Shown: positions 44,046 to 53,922, counted from the stretch's first letter. The stretch is 64,000 nucleotides of DNA from an uncultured Chryseobacterium sp. (GCA_913778275.1 CAJYWN010000011.1:1-64000); one strand, 5' to 3'. Program-made: numbers and translations. The notes: a model not told the origin generated them from the letters alone.

Positions 44046-44939
44046 TTACACTTTTATACCTGTTCTCATCTTAGCACTTCTGGCTCTTGAGTTTTCTTCA
44101 ATTTCCTTATCATCCGGAATAATCGCTTTGCTCTTTACCAGCTCGAATGCTTTTTTATAATTTCCGTAAATGTCTCTTTCGGGTTCACCTTCAAACATTC
44201 CGTTTTTCAAAAATCTTTTTACCAGTCTGTCTTCCAGGGAGTGATAGGAGATAACGACCAGTCTGCCTTCCGGCTTTAAAACATGATAAGCCTGAACCAG
44301 CATCTCTTTCAATACTTCCAGCTCCTGGTTTACTTCAATTCTGATCGCCTGAAACAGCTGGGCATAAAATTTATTTACTTTATGCGGTGGTATGTAGCTG
44401 AATAGTTTTTTCAGATCTTCCGTAGTTTCTATGCTTTTTGTTTTTCTGTGATGAACAATATCTCTTGCTAGCTTTCTCGCTTCTCTCAGTTCGCCGTAAT
44501 GATAAAAAATATCGGCAAGCTCTTCTTCTCCATATTCATTAATGACTCTTTTGGCATCAAGATTCTGCATGACATTCATCCTCATATCTAATGGAGCATT
44601 GCTTCTTGTGGAGAAACCTCTGTCTGCCTCGTCAAACTGGTGGGATGAAACGCCAAGATCAGCCAAGATGCCTTCTACCTGTGAAACCCCATACATCAGC
44701 AGGGAGTTTTCCAGGAATCTGAAATTCTGATTGATTAAAGTGAATCTCGGGTCATCAATCGTATTTTTAAGCGCATCGAGATCCTGGTCAAAGCTGAAAA
44801 GCCTTCCTTTGTCGGAGAGACGGCTCAGTATTTCTCTGGAGTGGCCGCCGCCGCCAAAAGTACAGTCCACGTATATTCCGTCTGGATTCGTCACCAAATC
44901 ATCAACACTTTGCTTCAACAAAACGGGGTTATGATACAT
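44046..44939 (-). CDS. rsmH: 16S rRNA (cytosine1402-N4)-methyltransferase
   Basis: 297 aa. HNPVLLKQSVDDL at the N-terminus, the SAM site DCTFGGGGHSREIL, ADLGVSSHQFDEADRGFSTR, and ISYHSLEDRLVKRFLK. The C-terminal ENSRARSAKMR is diagnostic. It methylates the ribosomal P-site base and is the usual partner of mraZ in this cluster. Confidence 0.97.
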   Translation of the reverse strand: MYHNPVLLKQSVDDLVTNPDGIYVDCTFGGGGHSREILSRLSDKGRLFSFDQDLDALKNTIDDPRFTLINQNFRFLENSLLMYGVSQVEGILADLGVSSHQFDEADRGFSTRSNAPLDMRMNVMQNLDAKRVINEYGEEELADIFYHYGELREARKLARDIVHHRKTKSIETTEDLKKLFSYIPPHKVNKFYAQLFQAIRIEVNQELEVLKEMLVQAYHVLKPEGRLVVISYHSLEDRLVKRFLKNGMFEGEPERDIYGNYKKAFELVKSKAIIPDDKEIEENSRARSAKMRTGIKV

Positions 44940-44980
44940 GTTTAAGTTGTGTTTTTTAGCTTTATTAATAATCAGCTTTG

Positions 44981-45439
44981 TTATTCTTCATCGAAAGCGC
45001 CCATCACATCTTCGGCCAGGCCTGCAAAGTCTTCTTCGTTGATGGAAATCACTTTTTCATAAGCTTCTTTATCCCATATTTCGAAAAGCTCTCCTGAGCT
45101 GGTAATCACAATATCTTTCTGAAGGTTTGCAAAAGTCATCAAATCTTTTGAGATCTGAAGTCTTCCTGCATTATCCAGCTCTACTGTTTTTACACCTGCC
45201 GTAAACATTCTAATGAAATCAGCATTCTTTTTAATAAATCTGTTTAGTTTATTAATTTTGCCCATCACCTTATCCCAGGCATTCATAGGATAAACTTCCA
45301 GGCAGGATTGGAACACAGATCTTTTAACTACAAACACTTTATCGTCGAAGTTTTCCATTTGTTTGATCAAAGAAGAAGGTAGCTTTAAGCGGCCTTTATC
45401 ATCGATTTTACACTCATATGTTCCAATGAAATTTTTCAT
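44981..45439 (-). CDS. mraZ: Transcriptional regulator/division protein MraZ
   Basis: 152 aa from the ATG at 45439. A GTG-started extension to 45478 would overlap the MraZ boxes and is rejected. It has two SpoVT-AbrB-like repeats: GTYECKIDDKGRLKLPSSL (about 4-22) and VELDNAGRLQISKDL (about 85-99). MraZ forms a ring that binds repeated boxes before its own operon. It is the first gene of the dcw cluster. Confidence 0.95.
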   Translation of the reverse strand: MKNFIGTYECKIDDKGRLKLPSSLIKQMENFDDKVFVVKRSVFQSCLEVYPMNAWDKVMGKINKLNRFIKKNADFIRMFTAGVKTVELDNAGRLQISKDLMTFANLQKDIVITSSGELFEIWDKEAYEKVISINEEDFAGLAEDVMGAFDEE

Positions 45440-45471
45440 TTGGGACAAATTTATATAATAATTTCCAAAAG

Positions 45472-45490
45472 TTCCCACTTTTTCCCACTT
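45472..45490 (-). promoter_or_regulatory. MraZ boxes (operator upstream of mraZ)
   Basis: On the minus strand, AAGTGGGA occurs twice exactly 10 bp apart (complements of TCCCACTT at 45473 and 45483). It is 33-51 nt before the mraZ start. Direct repeats with a TGGGA core and helical-turn spacing are what MraZ binds. Confidence 0.75.
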
Positions 45491-45681
45491 TTTGCCTTAA
45501 TGTTGATAAGTTTTATTAAAGATTGAATTTCAGTAGTATAATAATCTGGTATGTAGAGGGTTGGCGAAGTTGTTATTTAAGCCATAGCAAAGTGTTTAAG
45601 AAAAAATGCTTCAAAAAAGAGTTTGGTATATTATTTTTATTTTAAATTAGGCTTATCAAAATATTTTTGAGGTTTAATTTG

Positions 45682-45689
45682 TATTTTTG
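45682..45689 (+). promoter_or_regulatory. -7 promoter element of the hydrolase gene
   Basis: TATTTTTG, exact TAnnTTTG, 22 nt before the ATG at 45712. It lies inside the longer frame that begins at 45667 and so decides for the later start. Confidence 0.65.
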
Positions 45690-45711
45690 CAAGGCTTTAT
45701 TAAGGCATTTT

Positions 45712-46473
45712 ATGATATTTAGTACAAGAAAAGAAAAGAAATATACCTTCATTGAGGCGGGAGAAGGACATCCATTGGTGCTGTTGCACGGGTTAATGGG
45801 TGGGTTGAGCAATTTCGATAAGATGGTGGATTTTTTTTCAGACAGGGGATTCAAAGTATATGTTCCTCAGCTGCCAATCTACGATTTGCCGGTACTCAAT
45901 ACCAACCTTACCACGATTGCCAAATATATCGCTAAGTTTATAGAAGCTCATGTGGAGGCACCTGCAACTATTGTAGGAAACTCTATGGGGGGGCATATCG
46001 GACTTATTTTAACACTGGCAAGACCGGACCTGATCAAAAATCTTGTTCTTACAGGAAGCTCAGGGCTGTATGAAAGAACATTCGGGGATAGTTTTCCGAG
46101 AAAGAACGACCGTTCTTATATCAGAAAAAAAACGGAAGAGGTTTTCTATGATCCTTCTATTGCTACGGAAGATCTTGTAGATGAAGTTTTTTCGGTAGTA
46201 AACGACAGAATGAAAGGAATCAAGACGGTTATGCTGGCGAGAAGCGCCATCAAGCACAATATGCTTCACGATCTTCCAAAGATCCTTACACCAACCTGCC
46301 TGATCTGGGGAAAACAGGACAACGTAACTCCTCCTGAAGTTGCAGAAGATATGCACAAATTCATTCCGAACTCAGATTTATTCTGGATTGATAAATGCGG
46401 CCATGCAGCCATGATGGAAAAACCGGATGAATTCAATGAAATTCTGTACAGCTGGTTAAAAGATAAAGTTTAA
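45712..46473 (+). CDS. Alpha/beta-fold hydrolase
   Basis: 253 aa from the ATG at 45712. HGLMGGLSNFDKMV is the oxyanion-loop region, the nucleophile elbow is GNSMGG, the acid is in WGKQDNVTP and the His is in DKCGHAAMMEKP. It is a cytosolic serine hydrolase of the MhpC/BioH type; the substrate is not evident. It starts a plus-strand set with engB and an acetyltransferase, divergent from mraZ. Confidence 0.9.
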   Translation: MIFSTRKEKKYTFIEAGEGHPLVLLHGLMGGLSNFDKMVDFFSDRGFKVYVPQLPIYDLPVLNTNLTTIAKYIAKFIEAHVEAPATIVGNSMGGHIGLILTLARPDLIKNLVLTGSSGLYERTFGDSFPRKNDRSYIRKKTEEVFYDPSIATEDLVDEVFSVVNDRMKGIKTVMLARSAIKHNMLHDLPKILTPTCLIWGKQDNVTPPEVAEDMHKFIPNSDLFWIDKCGHAAMMEKPDEFNEILYSWLKDKV

Positions 46474-46537
46474 ATTAAAATATAAATAAGCCATTAAGAA
46501 CTTTCTTAATGGTTTGTTTTTCTAAAAATATTTCAAG

Positions 46538-47161
46538 ATGATTATTAAAACAGCAACATTCGTTAAGAGTAGTGGTAAGTGGCAGGACTGCCCGGAACCC
46601 AATATTCCGGAATATGCTTTTATCGGAAGATCCAACGTGGGAAAATCTTCACTCATCAATGCCATGATGAATCATAAAGATCTGGCTAAAACTTCGCAAA
46701 CACCTGGAAAAACGCAGCTCATTAACCATTTTTTAGTTAATGAAAGCTGGTATCTTACGGATTTGCCGGGATATGGTTATGCTAAAGTATCCAAGTCAAT
46801 CAGAAAAGATTTTGAAAAGCTGATTACTAATTATATTCTTAATAGGAAAAACCTGGTTAACCTTTTTGTATTGGTGGATTCCCGTCACAAACCTCAGGCA
46901 ATCGATATGGAATTTATCCAGTGGTGTGGGGAAAGCGGTGTGCCTTTTTCCATTGTTTTTACCAAAGTAGATAAGCTGAAACCGAATGCCGCCATAAAAA
47001 ATGTGGAAGACTACAAAGCGGAGCTTCATAAAACCTGGGAAGACCTTCCTGAAATTTATGTGACTTCTGCAGAAAAAAAGGAAGGGTGCGATGAAATCCT
47101 GGATTTTATTCAGAAAACCAATGAGTTCCTTGCTAATAATAATGTAAGTTTCGATGAGTAA
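46538..47161 (+). CDS. engB: Ribosome biogenesis GTP-binding protein EngB (YsxC/YihA)
   Basis: 207 aa. G1 GRSNVGKSSL, G2 region TSQTPGKTQ, G3 DLPGYGYA, G4 TKVDK and G5 TSAEK are all present. It is a small GTPase for 50S subunit assembly, often essential. The stop codon overlaps the next gene by 8 nt. Confidence 0.97.
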   Translation: MIIKTATFVKSSGKWQDCPEPNIPEYAFIGRSNVGKSSLINAMMNHKDLAKTSQTPGKTQLINHFLVNESWYLTDLPGYGYAKVSKSIRKDFEKLITNYILNRKNLVNLFVLVDSRHKPQAIDMEFIQWCGESGVPFSIVFTKVDKLKPNAAIKNVEDYKAELHKTWEDLPEIYVTSAEKKEGCDEILDFIQKTNEFLANNNVSFDE

Positions 47162-47624
47162 CATGATCTGGAAAATCAAAACTTTTGAAGAATTTACCGT
47201 TCCTGAATTGTATAATGTACTAAAAGCAAGAATCAATGTTTTTGTTGTAGAACAGAACTGTCCGTATCCGGATCTGGATGATTACGATCAGAAAGCGGTT
47301 CATATCTGGGCAGAACAGGACGGCGAAATTCTTGCCAACTGCCGTATTTTTGACAAAGGCATCAAATATCCGGAAGCATCCATCGGAAGAGTACTGACAA
47401 CTGAAAAAGCAAGAGGGAAAAATCTTGGAAAACAGCTGATAGCATATGCTCTGGAAGCTATTGAAGCGCGTTTCCGCACGGATGAAGTAAGAATTTCCGC
47501 GCAGGATTATTTATTAAGATTTTATGGAGAATTCGGTTTTGAAGATACCGGTAAAAAATATTTGGAAGACGATATTCCGCATACGGAAATGTTTTACAGG
47601 AAAAATCAGAAAAGGCTTTCATAG
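47154..47624 (+). CDS. GNAT family N-acetyltransferase (ElaA-like)
   Basis: 156 aa. RINVFVVEQNCPYPDLDDYDQKAVH is the ElaA-type beginning. IGRVLTTEKARGKNLGKQLIAYALE holds the acetyl-CoA R/Q-x-x-G-x-G/A loop (RGKNLG). An in-frame ATG at 47163, just after the engB stop, is an alternative start. The substrate is unknown. Confidence 0.9.
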   Translation: MSNMIWKIKTFEEFTVPELYNVLKARINVFVVEQNCPYPDLDDYDQKAVHIWAEQDGEILANCRIFDKGIKYPEASIGRVLTTEKARGKNLGKQLIAYALEAIEARFRTDEVRISAQDYLLRFYGEFGFEDTGKKYLEDDIPHTEMFYRKNQKRLS

Positions 47625-47640
47625 ATCTGAAAGCCTTTTC
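47611..47640. terminator. Bidirectional terminator
   Basis: AAAAGGCTTTCA and its inverse flank TAGATC. It sits between convergent acetyltransferase and PI-PLC-like genes, with A and T tails on both sides. Confidence 0.9.
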
Positions 47641-47666
47641 AATATAAATCTAATGGTAAAAATGTT

Positions 47667-48734
47667 CTAATTTCCGTTCACAGGATTTTTTCTTTCGTAA
47701 GAATTATCGCCAAAGCTGATTTTATAGCTGGATTTAAACAGTTTGCTCGGCTGATAATAATCTGTTGTAATGACCTGAGCGCCGCTTTCCTTAGCTTTTT
47801 CAAATCTTGAATAATCTTCTTTCCGCGCTTCCATTGTATCTGCATCTGCCCTTGTTCTGATAATATACCCTTGTTTTACCAGGTTTGCAATTTCAGGGTT
47901 AGGATCATTTCTGAACAATACTGCCGATTCAGGGGCTCCGGGTTCGGAATTGGTGAAAATCATTCTCCCTTTGAGTGAAGGATGATCTTTCATATAAAGG
48001 TCTCTGTTTTCACTGTTGTTGTCGAGAACAAACAGAAATTTTCCCTTTGCATCTTTCACCTTCGGCCAGTTTTTGTTTATAACGGCTTCATTTAAAGTTT
48101 TATAAGAGCCGCGGATGTCATCCGGAGTGATAATTTTATTTTTTCCTAAATATTTTCTGAGCTCATTATCAAGGTCATCAAAAAGTTTTGAGGTATAATG
48201 TTCCGGTTCTGTTCCGAACTGATTGGCATTTCCATCCTTTGGTTCGAGGGTAATAAATACCGGATTATGATCGGGATGTGCTTCGGACCATTTTTTTAAA
48301 TCTTTCAGACAGTCTTCCAGTGTATAATATTGTGTCTGGTAATCAATATCTGTAATATGAATCATTTTATAACCGGGCTTTTTCATTTTGCCTTCCGGAT
48401 CGAAAGGCTGGGAAGTTTTTACCAGATCTAAAATCTTAGGATGCGCATATTTACCGCCTTTACTGTCTGCATATACATCTATTTCCAGATTTCTTAATCC
48501 GAGATCCAATTGTTGTGGAATAGGAATGTGTTCATACTGAATTCTGGGCAGGAAATTCAATGAGTCGTTTTGGGATAAATAGCTGTACACTTCCGGCAGA
48601 ATTGCCTTTTTATAAGAATTGTGCGAACCGATTACCTGTACTTGGTTTATTTTTAAATCATTAAGATCCTGGATCTGTGACTGGAACAGTTGTATACAAG
48701 ATACACACAGTCCTACTAAAACTACCTTTTTCAT
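47667..48734 (-). CDS. Secreted Ca2+-dependent phosphoinositide phospholipase C-like protein
   Basis: 355 aa with a signal peptide (1-19). VIGSHNSYKKAI supplies the first catalytic His, NLEIDVYAD the Ca ligands (Glu/Asp), and a second His lies in YAHPKILDL, followed by FITLEPKDG. These are features of the PI-PLC TIM barrel of the Ca2+-dependent bacterial family. It likely cleaves phosphodiester head groups outside the cell. It is divergent from the susC gene. Confidence 0.88.
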   Translation of the reverse strand: MKKVVLVGLCVSCIQLFQSQIQDLNDLKINQVQVIGSHNSYKKAILPEVYSYLSQNDSLNFLPRIQYEHIPIPQQLDLGLRNLEIDVYADSKGGKYAHPKILDLVKTSQPFDPEGKMKKPGYKMIHITDIDYQTQYYTLEDCLKDLKKWSEAHPDHNPVFITLEPKDGNANQFGTEPEHYTSKLFDDLDNELRKYLGKNKIITPDDIRGSYKTLNEAVINKNWPKVKDAKGKFLFVLDNNSENRDLYMKDHPSLKGRMIFTNSEPGAPESAVLFRNDPNPEIANLVKQGYIIRTRADADTMEARKEDYSRFEKAKESGAQVITTDYYQPSKLFKSSYKISFGDNSYERKNPVNGN

Positions 48735-48993
48735 TGCTTCAATTTTCTTAGGCGAAATTATGAAGTCTTATGAAAGCCAGATTATATATTATGTTAAGTG
48801 TTTTTTAAGATTATGTAAATGAAAAAATATCATTCTGTCAGTAACTCCCTGAAAACTAATAATCGACCATGCTGAAGAATTCTAAGAATTGATATTTTAT
48901 TGATTTTAAGATAATATTATGTTAAAATGTTTTAAGGTTAAACGTTTTTACTTTGTATCCCGAAATAAAACTAACGACGGGCAGAAATGAAAA

Positions 48994-49024
48994 CCACTGT
49001 TGCGGCAACAACAGCGGCGTTTTT
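48994..49024 (+). promoter_or_regulatory. Leader hairpin before susC (possible attenuator)
   Basis: CCaCTGTTG (48994-49002) pairs with CAACAGcGG (49009-49017) with one mismatch, loop CGGCAA, followed by CG and a five-T run (49020-49024). It lies 40-70 nt before the susC start. The region 48735-49063 otherwise holds only AT-rich promoter sequence, including TACTTTG at 48950-48956. Confidence 0.5.
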
Positions 49025-49063
49025 ATCAAGCATGTAACGTCATGTAATTACTTACTTAATGAT

Positions 49064-52000
49064 ATGTACCACAAAATTAACTCTTTTAGTTTTAAAAAAC
49101 TAATTCCGGTTGCGATGATTTTCCTGATGGCAAATCAAACCCATGCAGAAAACCTTTCGGCCAATTACAGTATTGCTTTTCAGGCAAGCGAAACCATTAC
49201 AGGAAATGTAACGGATCAGGATGGTGCTGTTATGGCAGGAGCAACAGTTACTGTTGTTGAAAGCGGAGCCACAACGACAACCGATGATTCGGGGAATTTT
49301 ACGATTTCTGCAAGTATCGGTCAGACCTTATCTATCTCTTACGAAGGATATGAAATCAAGACCACAAAAATTTCGGGAACAACAGTTTCGGTTCAGCTGA
49401 AATCAAAGAAAGGGGCAACTTCTATTGAAGAAGTGACGCTTGTAGGATACGGATCTCAGAAAAAATCCGATTTAACAGGGGCAATCAGCCAGCTGAAAGC
49501 AGAGAACTTCAAGGAAGGGATGAACATCTCGGTGGATAACCTGATGCAGGGAAAAATCGCAGGGGTACGTATTGTACAGACAAGCGGTGAACCGGGAGCG
49601 GGAGTGAATGTTTCCATCAGAGGAATCGGGTCTATCAGAAGCGGGAGTACACCATTATTCGTTGTAGACGGTGTTCCGTTGAATAATGATCCGGTAAGTG
49701 CACAAAGCCCGAACGTAGGTTTGGGAAATGTACAGGCTAAAAATCCGCTGAACTTTTTAAATACTTCCGATATAGAATCAATCACGGTTTTAAAAGATGC
49801 TTCAGCTGCTGCAATCTATGGAGCAAGAGGTTCAAACGGGGTTGTTCTGGTGACGACAAAAAGAGGAAAAAGAGGAGAACCGATTTTTACTTATGACACC
49901 TATTTAGGCTTTTCTTCGGTGATTAAAAAGCTTGACCTTTTAACGGCAGATGAATACAGGGCAGCAGGAATCAACAAATTATATGATCACGGTGGAAATA
50001 CGGACTGGCAGGATGAAATTTACAGAAATGCCGTTTCCTCCAATCATTCGGTTTCCTTCTCAAAAGCAACGGATACAGGAAGCTATTTTGCATCTCTTTC
50101 CCATATGGATCAGGATGGTATCGTTTTAAACAGCAGCTTTAAGAGAACAACGGCCCGTCTGAATGCAGAAGAATCTTTCTTCGATAATAAAAGATTAAAA
50201 GTAAAACTAAATCTTACGGCTAGTGATATTAAAGAAACCGGAATTCCGAACGGAGGAAATGCAGGTTCAGACGGTCAGCTGATTATCCATGCCTTAATGG
50301 CGAATCCTACCCGTTCCGTATACGATGAAAACGGAAATTATACCAATTTCAATATGAACGCTCACTATAATCCTTTGTATTTATTGAGTGTTTACAATGA
50401 TAAAACCAATACCTTCAGGATATTGGGAAATACGGAAGCTACGCTTAGAATCTTACCGGGACTTAATTATAAGTTCAATTTAGGGGTTGATAAAACGATG
50501 TCGGAAAGAAATACCACTATGTATCCGAATGTTACCGACAGAACTCCAAAAGGAACGTATGTTCAGGCTAATCTGGATTCTTACAATGTCCTTTTGGAAC
50601 ATTACCTGACGTATGATTATAATCTGAACAGACATAATTTCAATGTGCTTGGAGGATTCTCCTATCAGAAATTCAAAAATACCGGAACGTATTTCGGAGT
50701 TAGAGATATAGCTGCCCAGGGAGCAGGAATTGCTCCGGAAATTAATCCGGGCTATTCAGGGACGGCTTTTGTTCCGGGTGCGGGCTATGCTCAGGAAAAT
50801 GAATTACAATCGTATTTCGGAAGGGTTAATTATAATTTCGACAAAAAATATTTATTAACGGCTTCATTAAGAGCCGATGGTTCAACACGTTTTGGAGATA
50901 ACAATAAATATGGGTATTTCCCGTCTGTTGCTGTGGGCTGGACGGTTTCTAATGAGAATTTCCTGAAGGATTCCCAAATCATTAACGAACTAAAGTTAAG
51001 AGGAAGCTGGGGACAGACAGGAAACCAGGAAGTTCCCAATAAGATTACACAGGCAAGCTCTTCTTTGACGCAGGCTGCAGGATATTATTTGTACGATAAC
51101 TTAAATCTAATCAACGGAGTCGCGATCAACAGAACAGTGAATCCTGATCTGAAGTGGGAAGTGGTAGAGCAGAGCAATATCGGGGCAGATTTCAGTTTAT
51201 GGAGAAACAAATTGTATGGATCATTGGAATATTATCACAAGACGACAAAAGATCCTATATTAAATATTCCTTCAAGCCCTTTGAGCCCAACAAGTACTGT
51301 GTGGAGAAATGTGGATGCAAAAATTGTAAATAAAGGATTTGAATTTTCATTGGGTTCAGAAATTATCCGAAACGAAAACTTTACCTGGAACGTGGATGTA
51401 AACGGAGCAACGGTAAATAATGTGGTGAAAGACCTTCCTGTTTCTGCAATTTATTCAGGAGAGGTTTCCGGACCGGGACTTTCCGGGGTTACGGCCAATA
51501 TTTACAGAAACGGCTACGAAGCAGGATCTTTTTACATGTACAACTACCTGGGAATAGATGCCAACGGAAAATATATTTACGAAGATCTGAATTCAGACGG
51601 AAGAATCGATCAGAATGACAGAAAGATTTTCGAAGGAGCGATTCCAAACTTCACTTTCGGGATTAATTCTTACATGAAATATAAAAAGTTTGATTTTGCT
51701 TTCTCATTCATTGGGCAGACCGGAGGTTATCTGGTAAACAATACGGCACTGGATCTGAACATCAATAATTTAGCTTCAGACAGAAACGTGTTGAAAAGTT
51801 TTTACGAATCGGGGGCAAGTTTCACCAATCAGCCGCAGCTGTCTTCTTTATATCTTGAAAAATCGGATTTTCTCCGTCTGAACAATGTACGATTAGGCTA
51901 TACCTTCGATATTAACCAATTGAAATTCCTGAAAAGTATCAATTTGTACGTCAGCGCACAGAATGTATTTACCATTACCAATTATTCCGGATACGATCCG

Positions 52001-52108
52001 CTTGTTGACACGAATAAGCAGGTGGGAGGAAACCAGTCACTGGGAATTGATTACACAACGTATCCTTCTGCAAAGACATTCATTTTGGGAGCAACTGTTA
52101 AATTTTAA
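49064..52108 (+). CDS. SusC/RagA-family TonB-linked outer-membrane protein
   Basis: 1014 aa from the ATG at 49064, which begins a signal peptide (LIPVAMIFLMANQTHAEN); the longer frame from 48953 would span the leader. A CarboxypepD_reg domain (about 35-110: ITGNVTDQDGAVMAGATVTV) is followed by the SusC signature (EEVTLVGYGSQKKSDLTGAI), the plug (VDNLMQGKIAGV, ESITVLKDASAAAIYGARGSNGV) and a barrel ending in Phe. It imports large nutrients together with the SusD lipoprotein encoded 15 nt downstream. Confidence 0.97.
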   Translation: MYHKINSFSFKKLIPVAMIFLMANQTHAENLSANYSIAFQASETITGNVTDQDGAVMAGATVTVVESGATTTTDDSGNFTISASIGQTLSISYEGYEIKTTKISGTTVSVQLKSKKGATSIEEVTLVGYGSQKKSDLTGAISQLKAENFKEGMNISVDNLMQGKIAGVRIVQTSGEPGAGVNVSIRGIGSIRSGSTPLFVVDGVPLNNDPVSAQSPNVGLGNVQAKNPLNFLNTSDIESITVLKDASAAAIYGARGSNGVVLVTTKRGKRGEPIFTYDTYLGFSSVIKKLDLLTADEYRAAGINKLYDHGGNTDWQDEIYRNAVSSNHSVSFSKATDTGSYFASLSHMDQDGIVLNSSFKRTTARLNAEESFFDNKRLKVKLNLTASDIKETGIPNGGNAGSDGQLIIHALMANPTRSVYDENGNYTNFNMNAHYNPLYLLSVYNDKTNTFRILGNTEATLRILPGLNYKFNLGVDKTMSERNTTMYPNVTDRTPKGTYVQANLDSYNVLLEHYLTYDYNLNRHNFNVLGGFSYQKFKNTGTYFGVRDIAAQGAGIAPEINPGYSGTAFVPGAGYAQENELQSYFGRVNYNFDKKYLLTASLRADGSTRFGDNNKYGYFPSVAVGWTVSNENFLKDSQIINELKLRGSWGQTGNQEVPNKITQASSSLTQAAGYYLYDNLNLINGVAINRTVNPDLKWEVVEQSNIGADFSLWRNKLYGSLEYYHKTTKDPILNIPSSPLSPTSTVWRNVDAKIVNKGFEFSLGSEIIRNENFTWNVDVNGATVNNVVKDLPVSAIYSGEVSGPGLSGVTANIYRNGYEAGSFYMYNYLGIDANGKYIYEDLNSDGRIDQNDRKIFEGAIPNFTFGINSYMKYKKFDFAFSFIGQTGGYLVNNTALDLNINNLASDRNVLKSFYESGASFTNQPQLSSLYLEKSDFLRLNNVRLGYTFDINQLKFLKSINLYVSAQNVFTITNYSGYDPLVDTNKQVGGNQSLGIDYTTYPSAKTFILGATVKF

Positions 52109-52123
52109 TTAAGCTAAAAAATT

Positions 52124-53890
52124 ATGAAATCTAAATTTTTAACAATCAATAAAATCATTTTATCCGTTGCAGTATTGGCTTTGACAGGCTGTACCAATCT
52201 GGATGAAAAAGTAATAGATGAAGTACTGGGTGCTGAAGTGGCTGATCCTGAAGCGGCTTTGGCTGCAGCTTACAGCCAGCTTGGCGAAGGAACTTTTGTA
52301 GATCACGGAAGCGTTTTTGCTTTGCAGGAATATTCTACGGATGAAGTGCTTTTGCCAACGAGAGGAAGCGATTGGGGAGATGGCGGAAAGTGGAGAGCAA
52401 TGCACGAGTTTACCTGGGATGCCAACAGTGATGTGGTAAAGACGACCTGGAACCAGCTGAATTTCGGAATTACAAAGTCTTTAACGGCTATCTCCAGTGC
52501 CAATAAAAGTACGGGAAGCAACAAAGCCTTGTTTTTGGCTGAGGCAAAAGGATTATTGGCATTCTATACTTATACAACCATTGATTTGTTCGGGCAGGCT
52601 CCTTACAGAGATCCTGATAATATCAATGCGCCGATTCAGATCAGAAAAGCAGATGCTACCATCGATGAATTAATCAAAGAGGTGGAAGGGCTTATTCCTA
52701 ATTTAGCGGATATTAAAACACAAAATACCCATGCAGGAAGATTCACAAAACAGGCGGCTTATGCGTTGTTAGCAGATATGTACCTGAACAGGGCTGTTCT
52801 GAAAAACAAAACGGCAAGTACTTTCAATTTCACGGAACAGGCCGTGAATGGGGGTGGAACGGATATGGATAAAGTGATTCAGTATTCTAATTTATTGATT
52901 AATAATCCGCTATTCAGTTTAGAATCCAATTATTTCCACAATTTCGATATCAATAATGACAACAGTAAGGAAATGATCTTCTCGGTGGTTCAGAAGAAAT
53001 TTGCGGGTTCTGATAAGGGTTCTGATAATGATCTTGCTTATATGTCGATGGAAAGAATTCAGAAGCCATCTCCGGATAACAGAGGAACTAATGCATCGTG
53101 TATAACTCCTGAGTTTTATTATTCATGGAACGGTAACCATGATGATCCGCGTTTCCAGAGGTCTTATCAGTACGAAGACGGAACCTGGTTCAGAAATGAC
53201 GGAACCGACGTAAGCGTGCCTTCAACAAGCAAAGTTGAGGGAACCGGAAAGCCTTGGTTTCACTTCAACAGAGGCTTACAGGTGGGGCAGCAGTATGGGC
53301 CTAAAATTCTCTCAAACGGTAATTTTGACATGACCTCAGACGGAAGAATTAAAGTGTACAAATTATTCACCGAGAAAAATACGACGCTTGCAGCTGATTT
53401 CACTCCGGAACTGAATTTTGACAATCCTTCGGAAGCTGTTTTTACTCAGGCACAAATCAACAGAGGGGTAAGAAATTTCAAATTTGAATTTGATCCGGGT
53501 TACGGAAATAACGGGACAAGTGGAATGGATGTTCCTTTATACAGATTAGGGACGATCTATATGATGAGAGCGGAAGCTTATTTCAGAAGCGGAAATGTAA
53601 CAGCAGCATTGGCAGATGTTAATAAGCTGAGAACCAGCAGAACGAATGACGCTTTAAAGAACAATGCTCCGGGTGTGGCCCTTACTTCTCTTGATGCAAA
53701 TACATTATTCAGAGAATCCGGGTTTGAACTTTATTGGGAAATGTACAGAAGAAAGGCGATGATCAGGTTCGGAAAGTTTGATCTTGCAGGAACTGCAAAA
53801 CCGGCATCCCAGCCTTACCGAAGAATATTCCCGATTCCTCAGGCAACCATTGATGCCTCAAAAGATTTTACCCAAAATCCGGGATATTAA
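52124..53890 (+). CDS. SusD/RagB-family nutrient-binding outer-membrane lipoprotein
   Basis: 588 aa. Lipobox LALTGC with Cys23. TPR-rich SusD fold: AEAKGLLAFYTYTTIDLFGQAPY, ADMYLNRAVL, and C-terminal RLGTIYMMRAEAYFRSGNVTAALADVNKLRTSR, then ELYWEMYRRKAMIRFG and FPIPQATIDASKDFTQNPGY. It caps the SusC barrel. No glycoside hydrolase, protease or sulfatase gene is adjacent, so the substrate cannot be guessed. Confidence 0.97.
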   Translation: MKSKFLTINKIILSVAVLALTGCTNLDEKVIDEVLGAEVADPEAALAAAYSQLGEGTFVDHGSVFALQEYSTDEVLLPTRGSDWGDGGKWRAMHEFTWDANSDVVKTTWNQLNFGITKSLTAISSANKSTGSNKALFLAEAKGLLAFYTYTTIDLFGQAPYRDPDNINAPIQIRKADATIDELIKEVEGLIPNLADIKTQNTHAGRFTKQAAYALLADMYLNRAVLKNKTASTFNFTEQAVNGGGTDMDKVIQYSNLLINNPLFSLESNYFHNFDINNDNSKEMIFSVVQKKFAGSDKGSDNDLAYMSMERIQKPSPDNRGTNASCITPEFYYSWNGNHDDPRFQRSYQYEDGTWFRNDGTDVSVPSTSKVEGTGKPWFHFNRGLQVGQQYGPKILSNGNFDMTSDGRIKVYKLFTEKNTTLAADFTPELNFDNPSEAVFTQAQINRGVRNFKFEFDPGYGNNGTSGMDVPLYRLGTIYMMRAEAYFRSGNVTAALADVNKLRTSRTNDALKNNAPGVALTSLDANTLFRESGFELYWEMYRRKAMIRFGKFDLAGTAKPASQPYRRIFPIPQATIDASKDFTQNPGY

Positions 53891-53922
53891 AATACTTCAT
53901 AGACTTACCACTAGTTATTTAA

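Noticed and set aside
45440..45478. Longer mraZ start
   Set aside because: GTG start would lie in the MraZ boxes, and the conserved MraZ N-terminus begins at 45439.
48961..49030. Cobalamin riboswitch upstream of susC
   Set aside because: A CCACTG word is present but the leader is too short and lacks the other conserved boxes.
48953..49063. 37-residue extension of SusC
   Set aside because: It spans the leader hairpin and precedes a proper signal peptide start at 49064.
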